Shown: positions 18,843-26,783, counted from the first letter of the stretch. The stretch is 37,341 nt of DNA from M3007 sp031398055 (GCA_031398055.1 JANNMS010000102.1:1-37341); one strand, 5' to 3'. Made by a program: numbers and translations. Notes: generated by a model from the sequence alone, not told the origin.

Positions 18843-20126
18843 TTAATTGTCGTCATCATTTTTTGTTGCGGCATTTTGTGGCGGGATGCCCAATTTTTTG
18901 GCAAATTTTCCAGCCTGCTCCTCCCACCATGTCCACATCAAACCATGGTTTTGGTAAATAAAAAGCGTCATACCGAGCGACAATTTGATATGCCACCATT
19001 TCAAAAATGTTAGGGAAATCCAGTAAAAAAGTATCAAACTAATTAGGATTTGGACAAAAGTATTGAGTATGCTGCTCAAAGTTTTGCGGCGAGCGAGTTT
19101 GATTTTTGATTTTACGGTCAAGCCAATCAACAAGTTTAAAAGGAAAATCAGCCACAAACCGCCGGTTTTGAGGTTGATTTTTGCTTTCAAATTGAGCCAT
19201 GCGTTGGCCAAAAGTAGGCTGCCGGTCATCTCGCTGTCCACCGGCGTTGAAAAAACATCCACCGGCACGCCATATTTTGTGGAATAACCTTCGATCAATC
19301 CGACCATCACGAACTTGTTTTTGACCAAATCGGCGAGCACATTTTTCGGCAGCCTGCCCGACAAAATATCTCTGGCCTGAAAAACCGGCACCGCCCGTTC
19401 CTCCCCTGCCTTATCCTGATTTCGGAGGATAAAATGCAGTTCGGTCATCGGGTTTTTTGTCGGCAACTGCGGGCTGTTTTCGGCACAAAGCAAAGGCACA
19501 GAACTAAAACTTCCATCGTCAAAAGCAAATTTAAAATAGCGGTGCACCCCACTTTTTCCATCGGAAAATGAAGTGGTGTAGCCATTTTTCAGGCCAAGCG
19601 AGTACAAAACAGAGTCAATTTGGGCATCGGTTCGAAAAACCTGACTGCTTTCGCCTTTCAAAGTCAGTTGCTTTTTCAACACCATTTGACTGGGCAAAAC
19701 GAGTTTGTTTCCCAATTTTCGGAAAGCCGCAAGCAGCATGCTGTCTCCCGGCGAAAGTGTTTTTTTGGGTTGAAATAAATAATCCACCAGCACGGATTGG
19801 CTTTGTCGGCAGGGCTGGTGCAAGGCGTCGAGCAACTGGGCGAGCGGTTCTTTTTTGATGCGGTCGGTTTCGGGGTCAATCAAAACGGTGTCCAAATTTA
19901 TCAGGCAAATTTGGTCGAGGTACGGAGCGTATTTTTTGTACAAATCGCTGTCCTTGTTGTCAATGGCCATGTCCGATTGGATTTTGTCGAACAATGCAAG
20001 TTCCAATTCCCGAGCCACCGGAGCAAATCGGAACAGCCCACTGGCCAAACTCACCAACCAAGCGTAGGCCAGAATGAAGGATAACAATGGAAATTTTGCC
20101 CAAAAACGGATGAAATTTGACTTCAC
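18843..20126 (-). CDS. CHASE2-domain membrane sensor protein, first gene of operon
   Basis: A 427-residue protein that starts with GTG at 20126; an in-frame TAA lies five codons upstream and there is no ATG before residue 53, so GTG is the only reasonable start. An N-terminal transmembrane segment (about 12-30) is followed by an extracytoplasmic CHASE2 domain (about 31-325), with LELALFDKIQ near its start and FVMVGLIEGYSTKYGVPVDV, STPVDSEMTGSLLLANAWLN near its end. Two further hydrophobic helices (about 327-350 and 357-385) and a short cytoplasmic tail follow. CHASE2 domains are extracytoplasmic sensors usually attached to kinases or cyclases; here no signalling output domain is fused, so the output may be the co-encoded secreted proteins and caspase. 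The gene heads the operon 20126-15284 and diverges from the caspase-FGE gene at 20389. Confidence 0.85.
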   Translation of the reverse strand: MKSNFIRFWAKFPLLSFILAYAWLVSLASGLFRFAPVARELELALFDKIQSDMAIDNKDSDLYKKYAPYLDQICLINLDTVLIDPETDRIKKEPLAQLLDALHQPCRQSQSVLVDYLFQPKKTLSPGDSMLLAAFRKLGNKLVLPSQMVLKKQLTLKGESSQVFRTDAQIDSVLYSLGLKNGYTTSFSDGKSGVHRYFKFAFDDGSFSSVPLLCAENSPQLPTKNPMTELHFILRNQDKAGEERAVPVFQARDILSGRLPKNVLADLVKNKFVMVGLIEGYSTKYGVPVDVFSTPVDSEMTGSLLLANAWLNLKAKINLKTGGLWLIFLLNLLIGLTVKSKIKLARRKTLSSILNTFVQILISLILFYWISLTFLKWWHIKLSLGMTLFIYQNHGLMWTWWEEQAGKFAKKLGIPPQNAATKNDDDN

Positions 20127-20255
20127 GTTGGATTTTTAATTGCTGAAAATGTCGTCGAAAAATTACAACCACTTTGCAATTTCACGGATAAATTTTTTTT
20201 GGGCATTGTTTTTATGATTGCGATTGTTGCCACGATATCTAATCGAGCGTTTTGA

Positions 20256-20312
20256 TTTTCGTTAGGTTGGTTTGAAAAAAATTTATCTTTTCCCAGATCC
20301 TACCTAACGAAA
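20256..20312. promoter_or_regulatory. Divergent control region with 11-bp inverted repeat
   Basis: TTTCGTTAGGT (20257-20267) and ACCTAACGAAA (20302-20312) are exact reverse complements separated by 34 bp. They lie in the 262-bp gap between the CHASE2 operon (start 20126, minus) and the caspase-FGE gene (start 20389, plus). Each arm reads CCTAACGAAA toward its own gene. The arrangement could be paired operators, or paired start-region elements of two divergent promoters. Confidence 0.6.
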
Positions 20313-20316
20313 CCCA
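20303..20316 (+). promoter_or_regulatory. CCTAACG motif upstream of caspase-FGE gene
   Basis: CCTAACGAAACCCA lies 72 bp before the start codon at 20389. The same 14 bases occur upstream of another caspase gene (28804-28817, minus strand). Confidence 0.5.
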
Positions 20317-20337
20317 GCATTTTGCATCTTTTAAAAT

Positions 20338-20355
20338 AAGATGGAATCCCATCTT
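20338..20355. promoter_or_regulatory. 7-bp palindrome just upstream of caspase-FGE gene
   Basis: AAGATGG (20338-20344) and CCATCTT (20349-20355) form a perfect inverted repeat with a 4-nt spacer, 33 bp before the ATG at 20389. It overlaps CATCTTTG (20350-20357), one mismatch from the -7 consensus TAnnTTTG. It could be an operator or a small leader hairpin; no good -33 partner is visible. Confidence 0.35.
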
Positions 20356-20388
20356 TGTACTTTCAAAAGGTCATAAAAGAACCAACCA

Positions 20389-22365
20389 ATGACTAAAAAA
20401 GCCGCTCTCCTGCTCCTCGTTTTTTGTCTGGGCAATTTTTTGTACGCCCAAAAACCAAAACTTTTCGTCCTTGCCGTCGGTGTTTCGCAGTACAAAAGCA
20501 CCAACATCGAAAACCTGAACTTCGCCGACAACGATGCCCGCGACCTCGCCGCAGCCTTCCAAAATCAGAACGGGCTGTGGAATGTCCGCGAAGTTAAAGT
20601 GCTCACCGATGCCCAAGCCACCCGCAAAAACATCCGCTCGGAACTTGATCGGTTCGCTGGGTTGGTCAATTCGGATGATTATTTCATCTTCATTTTCAGC
20701 GGGCACGGCGGCATCGAACGGCTGCTGCCGCACGACACCGATGGCTTGGACGTGGACGGCACGACACTCAGCAAATCCGATATTTCCCTAAAACTCAATG
20801 CCCTCGGTTGCGGCTATCTTGTGTTTTTGGATGCCTGCCACAGCGGTTCGTTTGCCAAAAGTTATGTCCTGCCCGGTGGCAAAGACACTAATTTGGAAAA
20901 AGCCGAGGCCGGGAAAATTGACAAAGACATCCGCGATATGCTGGAAATCCTGAAATCTGACGACAAGCCCTGCCTGCTTTTTGGCAGCAGCGGCAGCAGC
21001 CAAAAATCGTGGGAATGCGAGCCTTGCCAAAACGGATATTTTGCCCAAACCATCCTCGATGCCCTCGACAATAAAAGCATCAACGAAAACGGTTACATCT
21101 ATCGCCCCGACCAAAATGGCGACAAAAAACTCTCCGTCCACGAACTCGACGAATACATCAAAAACGCCGTGCGTGTCCAGACCATCGCCCTCGGCAGCCC
21201 GCAAAAAGTGTACTCCCGGCTCGCACTCGGCGACGATATCAAACTTTTTCGCATCGCGGGAGCGGACGAGCAGGAAGAAAAAATCGTCATCCCGCCGCCC
21301 GAGCCGCGACAAGATGACCTCGCCCGCGACCTCGCCGGATGGAGAACCGCAAAAGCGGCGAACACGGCTGCCGGTTACCAAAAATATCTTGCTGATTTTC
21401 CGAACGGCGAGTTTCGGGAGCAGGCGAAAACTGCTTTTTCCAATGAAAACAATCGGCAGCGGGATGACACTGCTTTTGATATCGCTGTCGAAAAAAACAC
21501 CGAGGCTGGTTATCAAAAATACCTGAATGATTTTCCAAATGGGTGGCATCGCAGCGAGGCTACCGAAAAAATGAATGCACTCAAAAAAATGGATAACATG
21601 GTTTTGGTGCGCGGCGGCACTTTTCAGATGGGCAGCAACGATGGAGAGGCTGATGAAAAACCCGTCCATTCTGTAACCGTTTCGGATTTTTATTTATCAA
21701 AATTTGAGGTGACGGTGGCGGAGTTCAAAACTTTTGTAGAGGCGACTGGCTACCAAACTGATGCCGAAAAAAATGGTGGCGAAGGCAGTTCTTTTTGGAA
21801 TTCCACGACCAGCAAATGGGAACTCACATCCGGAATAAACTGGCGGCACGATGCCGAAGGAAAATCTCGTCCGCAAAATGAATACAATCATCCCATCATC
21901 CACGTCAGTTGGAACGACGCGGTGGCTTACTGCGATTGGCTTTCCAAAACTACAGGCCAGAAATACCACTTGCCCACCGAAGCAGAGTGGGAATTTGCCG
22001 CACGAGGCGGAAACCAATCCAAAAATTACAAATATGCTGGCAGCAGCGAGGTGGATGAAGTGGCTTGGTATCTTGAAAATTCGAGTTCAAAAACCCATCC
22101 CGTCGGACAGAAAAAAGCCAATGAACTGGGGATTTTTGATATGTCCGGTAATGTTTGGGAATGGTGCAGTGATTGGTACGCAGCTGATTTTTACAAAAAC
22201 AGCCCATCCTCAAATCCGACGGGTGCAGGTTCGAGCGTCGCCCGCGTGGATCGCGGCGGCGGCTGGGGCTACGACCCGCAGAGCTGCCGTGCCGCCTTTC
22301 GCGACAGCAACGTGCCGACGCGCCGCAACAAATACTTGGGTTTCCGCTTGGCGCGGTCGTTTTAG
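20389..22365 (+). CDS. Secreted caspase-FGE protein with suspected DGR variable C-terminus
   Basis: A 658-residue protein: signal peptide (ending LYAQK), caspase domain (about 23-290; H106 in FSGHG, C150 in LDACHSG, GSSGSSQKSWECEPCQNGYF loop), EF-hand loop at 241-252, two copies of a short helical repeat with the core AGYQKYL-DFPNG (about 318-398), then an FGE-sulfatase-like domain (401-656; MVLVRGGTFQMGS, LPTEAEWEFAARGG, DMSGNVWEWCSDWY). The FGE end has one Cys (SCRAA) but lacks the other catalytic Cys, so it is probably a C-type-lectin-fold binding module. Residues 612-658 align without gaps with the end of the protein at 30060-28894 and vary in the manner of DGR variable regions. It differs from its paralogues in having the helical repeats in place of TSP3 repeats. 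Likely action: caspase effector outside the cytoplasm, triggered by ligand binding at the C-terminus (inference). Confidence 0.88.
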   Translation: MTKKAALLLLVFCLGNFLYAQKPKLFVLAVGVSQYKSTNIENLNFADNDARDLAAAFQNQNGLWNVREVKVLTDAQATRKNIRSELDRFAGLVNSDDYFIFIFSGHGGIERLLPHDTDGLDVDGTTLSKSDISLKLNALGCGYLVFLDACHSGSFAKSYVLPGGKDTNLEKAEAGKIDKDIRDMLEILKSDDKPCLLFGSSGSSQKSWECEPCQNGYFAQTILDALDNKSINENGYIYRPDQNGDKKLSVHELDEYIKNAVRVQTIALGSPQKVYSRLALGDDIKLFRIAGADEQEEKIVIPPPEPRQDDLARDLAGWRTAKAANTAAGYQKYLADFPNGEFREQAKTAFSNENNRQRDDTAFDIAVEKNTEAGYQKYLNDFPNGWHRSEATEKMNALKKMDNMVLVRGGTFQMGSNDGEADEKPVHSVTVSDFYLSKFEVTVAEFKTFVEATGYQTDAEKNGGEGSSFWNSTTSKWELTSGINWRHDAEGKSRPQNEYNHPIIHVSWNDAVAYCDWLSKTTGQKYHLPTEAEWEFAARGGNQSKNYKYAGSSEVDEVAWYLENSSSKTHPVGQKKANELGIFDMSGNVWEWCSDWYAADFYKNSPSSNPTGAGSSVARVDRGGGWGYDPQSCRAAFRDSNVPTRRNKYLGFRLARSF

Positions 22366-22380
22366 CTCCAAATTGTTTGC
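22222..22380 (+). other. Candidate DGR variable region (VR), copy 1
   Basis: The last 47 codons plus about 15 bp beyond the TAG of the caspase-FGE gene. Invariant parts (CRAA, LGFRLARSF) alternate with codons such as tac, gac, agc, gac, agc and aac, consistent with an AAC template mutated at adenines. The final 24 nt (22342-22365) are identical to those of copy 2 at 28894-28917, and similarity continues after the stop (aaattgtttgc against aatttgtttgc). Confidence 0.65.
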
Positions 22381-22512
22381 CATTCCGGCCTTCCATTTAA
22401 GCTAAAAAAAGAAACGAGGATTCGAACAGTGCAAGCGAGGAGGGAGGGACGACCGACGGCGCAGCACTGGACGAAGCCGAGTGGGGGTTTGAGGTGTCCC
22501 CAAATTTTAGGC

Positions 22513-22533
22513 TCGGCGTAGCCGAAAATTTTT
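22513..22533 (+). terminator. Possible terminator of the caspase-FGE gene
   Basis: TCGGC-GTA-GCCGA (22513-22525) is a 5-bp GC-rich stem followed by AAATTTTT. It lies 150 bp after the stop at 22365, so it would leave a long untranslated tail. The preceding 22381-22500 is GC-rich, codes for nothing I recognise and may be part of a multi-copy intergenic element. Confidence 0.4.
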
Positions 22534-22543
22534 CAGAAAAAGG

Positions 22544-22555
22544 CCTAACGTTTTC
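22544..22555 (+). promoter_or_regulatory. CCTAACG motif upstream of metallopeptidase gene
   Basis: CCTAACGTTTTC lies 96 bp before the ATG at 22652. The same 12 bases occur on the minus strand at 36198-36209, upstream of the second PorP/SprF gene. Confidence 0.5.
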
Positions 22556-22566
22556 AAGTTTAGGTC

Positions 22567-22647
22567 ATTGATAGAAGTACGAGAGAAAACAACGGCACTG
22601 CCCCAGCCGAAATGGGGCAAAACATTTTACTTCTATCAATTTTTTTA
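22567..22647 (+). promoter_or_regulatory. Nested hairpins with T-run in the metallopeptidase leader
   Basis: ATTGATAGAAGTA (22567-22579) and TACTTCTATCAAT (22628-22640) are perfect 13-bp complements. Between them TGCCCCA (22599-22605) pairs with TGGGGCA (22613-22619). The outer stem is followed at once by a T-run (22640-22647) and the start codon is 12 bases from the stem. It could be an attenuator, a translation-blocking leader, or a tiny element with 13-bp terminal inverted repeats. Confidence 0.6.
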
Positions 22648-22651
22648 AAAC

Positions 22652-23878
22652 ATGAAAAACGTGCAATCTTCGACCATGCAACTTCAAACGGTCAAATTTT
22701 TCGCGCTGCTTTTGATTTGCTGCGCAACACTTTTGACCCTCGATTCTTGCAAAAAAGACGCAACCACCGACGCAACTACCGATGATTTGAACTTGACAAC
22801 GACGACTACCGCTGCCACCACCGCCGACGACCGTGAAATCCTCGACCGATTGACCGACGCAGGTTTTGCTGCCGCCGACCTTGAATTTAAAGATGATTTT
22901 GTGGTCTATCAAGGCGATGCAGGTTGGGACAAAACTGCCCTGCTCAGCACGCTTCGCCAAGCGAATACTGGCCACACTTTAACCAGTTTTGGAAAATTGC
23001 AACACAGCCCAGAGGCCCTGACCGACGATCGCCAACAAGGAATCAGCGAAACCGCAACCAACGAAGCCGTCACCGCTACCACCGCCAAAGTGCTCAAATA
23101 TTTTGTCCGCCCCAGCGTGGCCAGCGATTGCGGCACGCCGTGGGTGACGGCTATTTCGAGTGGGATGACCAAATGGAATGGCGCGACGTACTGCCGGATC
23201 AAATTGACAAAAGTCACCACGCAAGCCACAGCCGACATCGTTTTTGGTTCTGACCTCGACACGCTGATGCCGCTGTCGCATCAAAATCTTCCGGCCACGA
23301 CCATCGCCCTCGCAGGTTTTCCGTCCGCCGGGACGCCGTGGAAATGGATTTCCATCAATGATAATAACGACAATTTGGCCAGCGCGAGTAAAATACAGGC
23401 CATGATGCATGAATTTGGGCACTGCGTCGGTTATCGGCACACGGGTACTTTGAATGGGACGCATATTCACGGCACACCGGACAGCGAATCCACTTCGATT
23501 ATGAATCCGGTGGTCAGCACTTTCAATGTTTTTAGCACCGGTGACCTGCGCGGAATGCGGATGTATTACCCCGATGCGCTCGTCAAAGCGACCTTGCTCA
23601 CCGCTGTGAAATTCGACAACACCACCATCAAAGTCACCTACAAAAATCCGCAAATGATCAACAAACCGTATTTCTGGGTTCGCTCCAAACTGTTCAATGC
23701 CAGCGGCGGCCTGATCAACTCCGGTTTCCTCACAGCCAACGCTGACCCCGATGGCACGGACGTTTTTTATTGGATCAACCTGACTCCCGGCTCGACCTAC
23801 AAAGTCTCGGTGCTTGGCGAAAATTTTCGCCACGATGTCGCTGGGCCTGAAACCGCTGCGGTCACCGTGACTTTATAA
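22652..23878 (+). CDS. M57-like HEFGH metallopeptidase lipoprotein
   Basis: A 408-residue protein. The hydrophobic stretch ending LLTLDSC is a lipoprotein signal with Cys at about residue 33; an ATG eight codons later is also possible as start. A Thr/Asp-rich linker (TTDATTDDLN, TTTTTAATT) follows. The zinc-binding motif HEFGHCVGYRH (HExxHxxGxxH) in MHEFGHCVGYRHTG, with a downstream SIMNPV Met-turn, marks a metzincin; the HEFGH form and spacing fit the dual-action HEIGH peptidase family (M57). The last about 90 residues look fibronectin-like (LTPGSTYKVSVLGEN). It is probably anchored in the outer membrane with the peptidase outside or in the periplasm. The substrate is unknown. It has its own structured leader and terminator, so it is probably a single-gene unit. 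Confidence 0.87.
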   Translation: MKNVQSSTMQLQTVKFFALLLICCATLLTLDSCKKDATTDATTDDLNLTTTTTAATTADDREILDRLTDAGFAAADLEFKDDFVVYQGDAGWDKTALLSTLRQANTGHTLTSFGKLQHSPEALTDDRQQGISETATNEAVTATTAKVLKYFVRPSVASDCGTPWVTAISSGMTKWNGATYCRIKLTKVTTQATADIVFGSDLDTLMPLSHQNLPATTIALAGFPSAGTPWKWISINDNNDNLASASKIQAMMHEFGHCVGYRHTGTLNGTHIHGTPDSESTSIMNPVVSTFNVFSTGDLRGMRMYYPDALVKATLLTAVKFDNTTIKVTYKNPQMINKPYFWVRSKLFNASGGLINSGFLTANADPDGTDVFYWINLTPGSTYKVSVLGENFRHDVAGPETAAVTVTL

Positions 23879-23916
23879 AATTTTGATTGATTGACTGACC
23901 AAAAAGACAATGATTG

Positions 23917-23978
23917 GCCAGCGCGATTGGTAGCCACGCTTTTTTGGAGCGGGGTGAAAATTGCGCTGGCTTTTTTTT
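23917..23978 (+). terminator. Intrinsic terminator of the metallopeptidase gene
   Basis: GCCAGCGCGATT (23917-23928) pairs with AATTGCGCTGGC (23959-23970) with one G-U pair; a smaller CGCT/AGCG stem lies inside. Eight T residues follow (23971-23978). It lies about 40 bp after the stop at 23878. Confidence 0.8.
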
Positions 23979-24144
23979 GTTTTGGTAGGATTGGGAAGGA
24001 TTTCAATGTGAGTAACGGTGCTGCTCGCCAGAATTGTCAACTTTTTAAATCACAGCCGAGGCGCATCTTGAAATCATAATTGAGCCAAAAATAAATCCGT
24101 TGAAATCTGTTCAATCCCTTCCATCCGTTTTCCAATCTTACCAA

Positions 24145-24182
24145 AACAAAAAAAGCCAAACGCAGTGGATGCGTTTGGCTTT
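24145..24182 (-). terminator. Intrinsic terminator of the CARDB-like gene
   Basis: AAAGCCAAACGCA (24152-24164) and TGCGTTTGGCTTT (24170-24182) form a perfect 13-bp stem with a 5-nt loop. Read on the minus strand the stem is followed by a T-rich run (GGCTTTTTTTGTTTTGG). It lies 29 bp after the stop at 24211. Confidence 0.88.
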
Positions 24183-24210
24183 CGTAAAAAATGTTCTTGT
24201 CAGACGGCAA

Positions 24211-24630
24211 TCAGAGCCTTAACATGAAGGTGTTGTTGTTTTCATCGGATTCTTCGACGTAGTTTTTGTAATCAATCTTCAATTCAAATTTCAGCGGATC
24301 CTTGCATTTACAGCCATCCGAATCTTTGAGTGGCACGCGCATTTTGAAAATTTTGCCGGGCTGCAAAATCGGGACGTGCTCGACGGCTTTGGCAATACAG
24401 CGTTGCGTCGGGTCGTCGTTGTTTTCCGGGCGGATACGGATGATGGTCGGTTCGGATTCTTCGGTGCCAATGTTGCTTACTTCAAAAACCAGCCAACGTT
24501 GTTTTTCACAGACCACTTTTGCGCTTTCGATTTTTAGATCGGGCAATCCTGCTTTTGTTTTTGTGGTAAATGCAGTTGCTGAAATAATCAGGATGGTAGC
24601 CAAAATTGAATTGAAAGTGTACTTTTTCAT
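24211..24630 (-). CDS. Small secreted CARDB-like protein
   Basis: A 139-residue protein with a signal peptide (MKKYTFNSILATILI, cleavage near TKAG). The rest is one domain of about 110 residues with the CARDB/Ig-like pattern: LPDLKIESAKVV, VFEVSNIGTEES, ILQPGKIFKMRVPL and YVEESDENNNTFMLRL (the 'V-x-E-x-x-E-x-N-N' ending typical of CARDB). Four cysteines, including the closely spaced pair in DGCKCKD, could form disulphides after export. It has its own upstream CCTAACG motif and a strong terminator, so it is a single-gene unit between the metallopeptidase and the tandem caspases. CARDB domains bind or adhere; the partner is unknown. Confidence 0.8.
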   Translation of the reverse strand: MKKYTFNSILATILIISATAFTTKTKAGLPDLKIESAKVVCEKQRWLVFEVSNIGTEESEPTIIRIRPENNDDPTQRCIAKAVEHVPILQPGKIFKMRVPLKDSDGCKCKDPLKFELKIDYKNYVEESDENNNTFMLRL

Positions 24631-24693
24631 TTTAGAAAAATTGCTTTAGTTAGAAAATAATCGTGTGTTCATGTAAGAATGTCGTGGGTTTGA

Positions 24694-24704
24694 TTTCGTT
24701 AGGT
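24694..24704 (-). promoter_or_regulatory. CCTAACG motif upstream of CARDB-like gene
   Basis: On the minus strand it reads ACCTAACGAAA, 63 bases before the ATG at 24630. The 11 bases match the minus-strand arm at 20257-20267 exactly. Confidence 0.5.
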
Positions 24705-24819
24705 GGCTAGTTGGAAATTTTGCAATTCGTTAAAAATAGATTGCGAATCATGCTTTTCTTAGTTTGATTTTTGGCGACACAATTTTCTAACACTCTCGAT
24801 ACCCTCTATTTTTCAAAGA

Positions 24820-26721
24820 TTAAGGTGATTTAGCAAGCCGAAAACCGATTATGCTCGAGCAAGAATTCGATGCCATACCACTTCTTTGTGTTATTAAATC
24901 ACTTTTGGGGGAGCCAATACAACTCCCTCTCAAAATGTTCTGGCCAGATGGCATTAAGTTTCGAGGGTTGGTTTGAGATCTGATATCGTAACCATGAACG
25001 AAGTCCAAGCACCATTCAAGTACATTTCCGGACATATCATAAAAGCCCAATTCATTGGGTTTCTTGTGGCCGACAGATTGAGGTTCTGGATCAGGAGTGT
25101 TTTCACTTATCCATCCAACTTCTTCAATATCGTTGCTACCAGAAGAGCTGTACCCTTTGCTTTTATTTCCCCCTCTGGCTGCAAATTCCCATTCTGCTTC
25201 GGTAGGCAAACGATAATTTTTATCCGTTTTTAATGATAACCACTCGCTATAGTCTTTCGCCCCGTACCATGAAACATAGTTTATGGGCTTATTTTCAAAT
25301 TCTGCGGCAACCGTGAATTTTCTTGGCGGACTACTGCTACATTTAATAATCTTTTTCCAGTCAAATTTATTCTCAAAAATTAAATTACCCTGATATTTTA
25401 CCTCACTTCCATCTTCTGAGACAAGCAATTGTGAAGTTATGTCATTCAAAAATTGAACGAATTCAATATTTGTCACTTCAAATTTTCCGAGATAGAAATT
25501 GCTGAGCGTAACAGTGTGTATGCCATCTGCTCTGCTTCCCATTTTAAAAGTGCCTCCATCCACCAATATCATTTGGGGTTCTAAAATACAACCATTGTTA
25601 TCCATCGTACCTTTTTCATTCGGACAATTATCCTTCCCATCGTGCAGTCCATCGCCATCCGAATCTGGGCAGCCCTGCCAGTTTGGTTTTCCCGATTTTT
25701 GGGGGCAGGCGTCGCTTTTGTCGGGCACGCCGTCGTCGTCAAAATCGGGGCAGCCGTTGGCTTTTGTGGTGCCAAATTCTGTGGGGCAGCCATCGCGAGC
25801 AGTTGGAATCCCGTCGCCATCGGGGTCGTCATCGGTATTCAGGATTTCGTGGGGAGCCGTGCTGCTACCGACTCGAAATATCGGAAAATCATCCCCCAAT
25901 TTCAAACTGGAAAACATTTTTTGCGGGCTGCCGAGCGGTTTTGTGCGGATGCGCACGGCATTTTTTACATAAATATCAAGTTCGTGGGTCGAGACATTTC
26001 CATCGCCGTCGGCATCGGGGGTGTACGTTTTACTGCCTTCATTGACCGATTTGTTTTCAAAAACATCGAGGATCGTCTGGGCAAAATAGCCATTTTCGCA
26101 AGGCTCGCATTCGAACGATTTTTGGTCACTGGCACTCGAACCGAAAACGAGGTTGGGTTTGTCGCGGGCACTCAGGGCTTCGACGAGCCCATTGATATTG
26201 ATTATTTCTTCGGTTTCGGCTTTACCGGAGGAGCCAAATTCGAAACTGCTTTTGGCAAACGAACCGCTGTGGCAGGCGTCCAAAAAGACGATGTAACCAC
26301 AGCCTATTTTGTTTATTTTTTTGAATAAATCGTCTTTGCCGAGCGTCGTGGCGTCCACGTCGTCGGCCTTGGCATCGTTGGGCAGCAGCCGATCTTGCCC
26401 GCCGTGGCCAGAGAAAAAGAAGATAAAAAAGTCATCTGAATTGATCAGCGGCACCAAATTGTCCAATGCCGTGCGCACGTTTTGGCGCGTGGCATCCGCA
26501 TCGGTTAGGGTTTTAACCTGCTCGACCCGCCAAAGTTTGGTCTGTTTTTGGAGGGCTGCGGCAAAGTCGCGGGCATCGTTGTTGGCGAATCGGAGGTTTT
26601 GGATGTGGTTGCTCTGGTACGTCGAAACGCCTACCGACAGCACAAACAACCGGGGTTTGAGTGCTTTTTGCGCTGGCAAAACGAAGGGCAGCAGCAGGAG
26701 GAGGAGAAGTTGAATTTTCAT
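24820..26721 (-). CDS. Secreted caspase-TSP3-FGE protein, tandem copy 1
   Basis: A 633-residue protein: signal peptide (MKIQ, leucine run, VLPAQ), caspase domain (about 22-285; H106 in FSGHG, C150 in LDACHSG), EF-hand loop at 236-247 (DADGDGNVSTHE, all five key positions filled), thrombospondin type 3 calcium-binding repeats (about 297-378, DxDxDG with CP pairs), FGE-like domain (383-631; MILVDGGTFKMGS, RLPTEAEWEFAARGG, GNVLEWC, GFRLAKS). It shares architecture and close sequence with the next gene upstream (28703-26784), 62 bp away, and is an evident tandem paralogue. In the FGE end the usual RGGSW is RGSCI and other surface positions have diverged. The 3' part of the gene is more AT-rich than the caspase part. 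Confidence 0.88.
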   Translation of the reverse strand: MKIQLLLLLLLPFVLPAQKALKPRLFVLSVGVSTYQSNHIQNLRFANNDARDFAAALQKQTKLWRVEQVKTLTDADATRQNVRTALDNLVPLINSDDFFIFFFSGHGGQDRLLPNDAKADDVDATTLGKDDLFKKINKIGCGYIVFLDACHSGSFAKSSFEFGSSGKAETEEIININGLVEALSARDKPNLVFGSSASDQKSFECEPCENGYFAQTILDVFENKSVNEGSKTYTPDADGDGNVSTHELDIYVKNAVRIRTKPLGSPQKMFSSLKLGDDFPIFRVGSSTAPHEILNTDDDPDGDGIPTARDGCPTEFGTTKANGCPDFDDDGVPDKSDACPQKSGKPNWQGCPDSDGDGLHDGKDNCPNEKGTMDNNGCILEPQMILVDGGTFKMGSRADGIHTVTLSNFYLGKFEVTNIEFVQFLNDITSQLLVSEDGSEVKYQGNLIFENKFDWKKIIKCSSSPPRKFTVAAEFENKPINYVSWYGAKDYSEWLSLKTDKNYRLPTEAEWEFAARGGNKSKGYSSSGSNDIEEVGWISENTPDPEPQSVGHKKPNELGFYDMSGNVLEWCLDFVHGYDIRSQTNPRNLMPSGQNILRGSCIGSPKSDLITQRSGMASNSCSSIIGFRLAKSP

Positions 26722-26783
26722 ATTATTTTGGTTGAAAATAGTCTGTAAAAGTTATTGCCGAAAACGCCAATTATGACAGAAAA

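Larger units (their letters stand above)
23879..24210. other. Gene-free interval holding two convergent terminators
   Basis: The space between the metallopeptidase stop (23878) and the stop of the converging minus-strand gene (24211). It contains a plus-strand terminator (23917-23978) and a minus-strand terminator (24145-24182). Between them, 23980-24140 is AT-rich sequence with no convincing gene; a 62-codon frame there overlaps the first terminator and lacks support. Confidence 0.7.

Noticed and set aside
23891..24079. 62-codon frame after the metallopeptidase gene
   Set aside because: It overlaps a strong intrinsic terminator and has no recognisable features.
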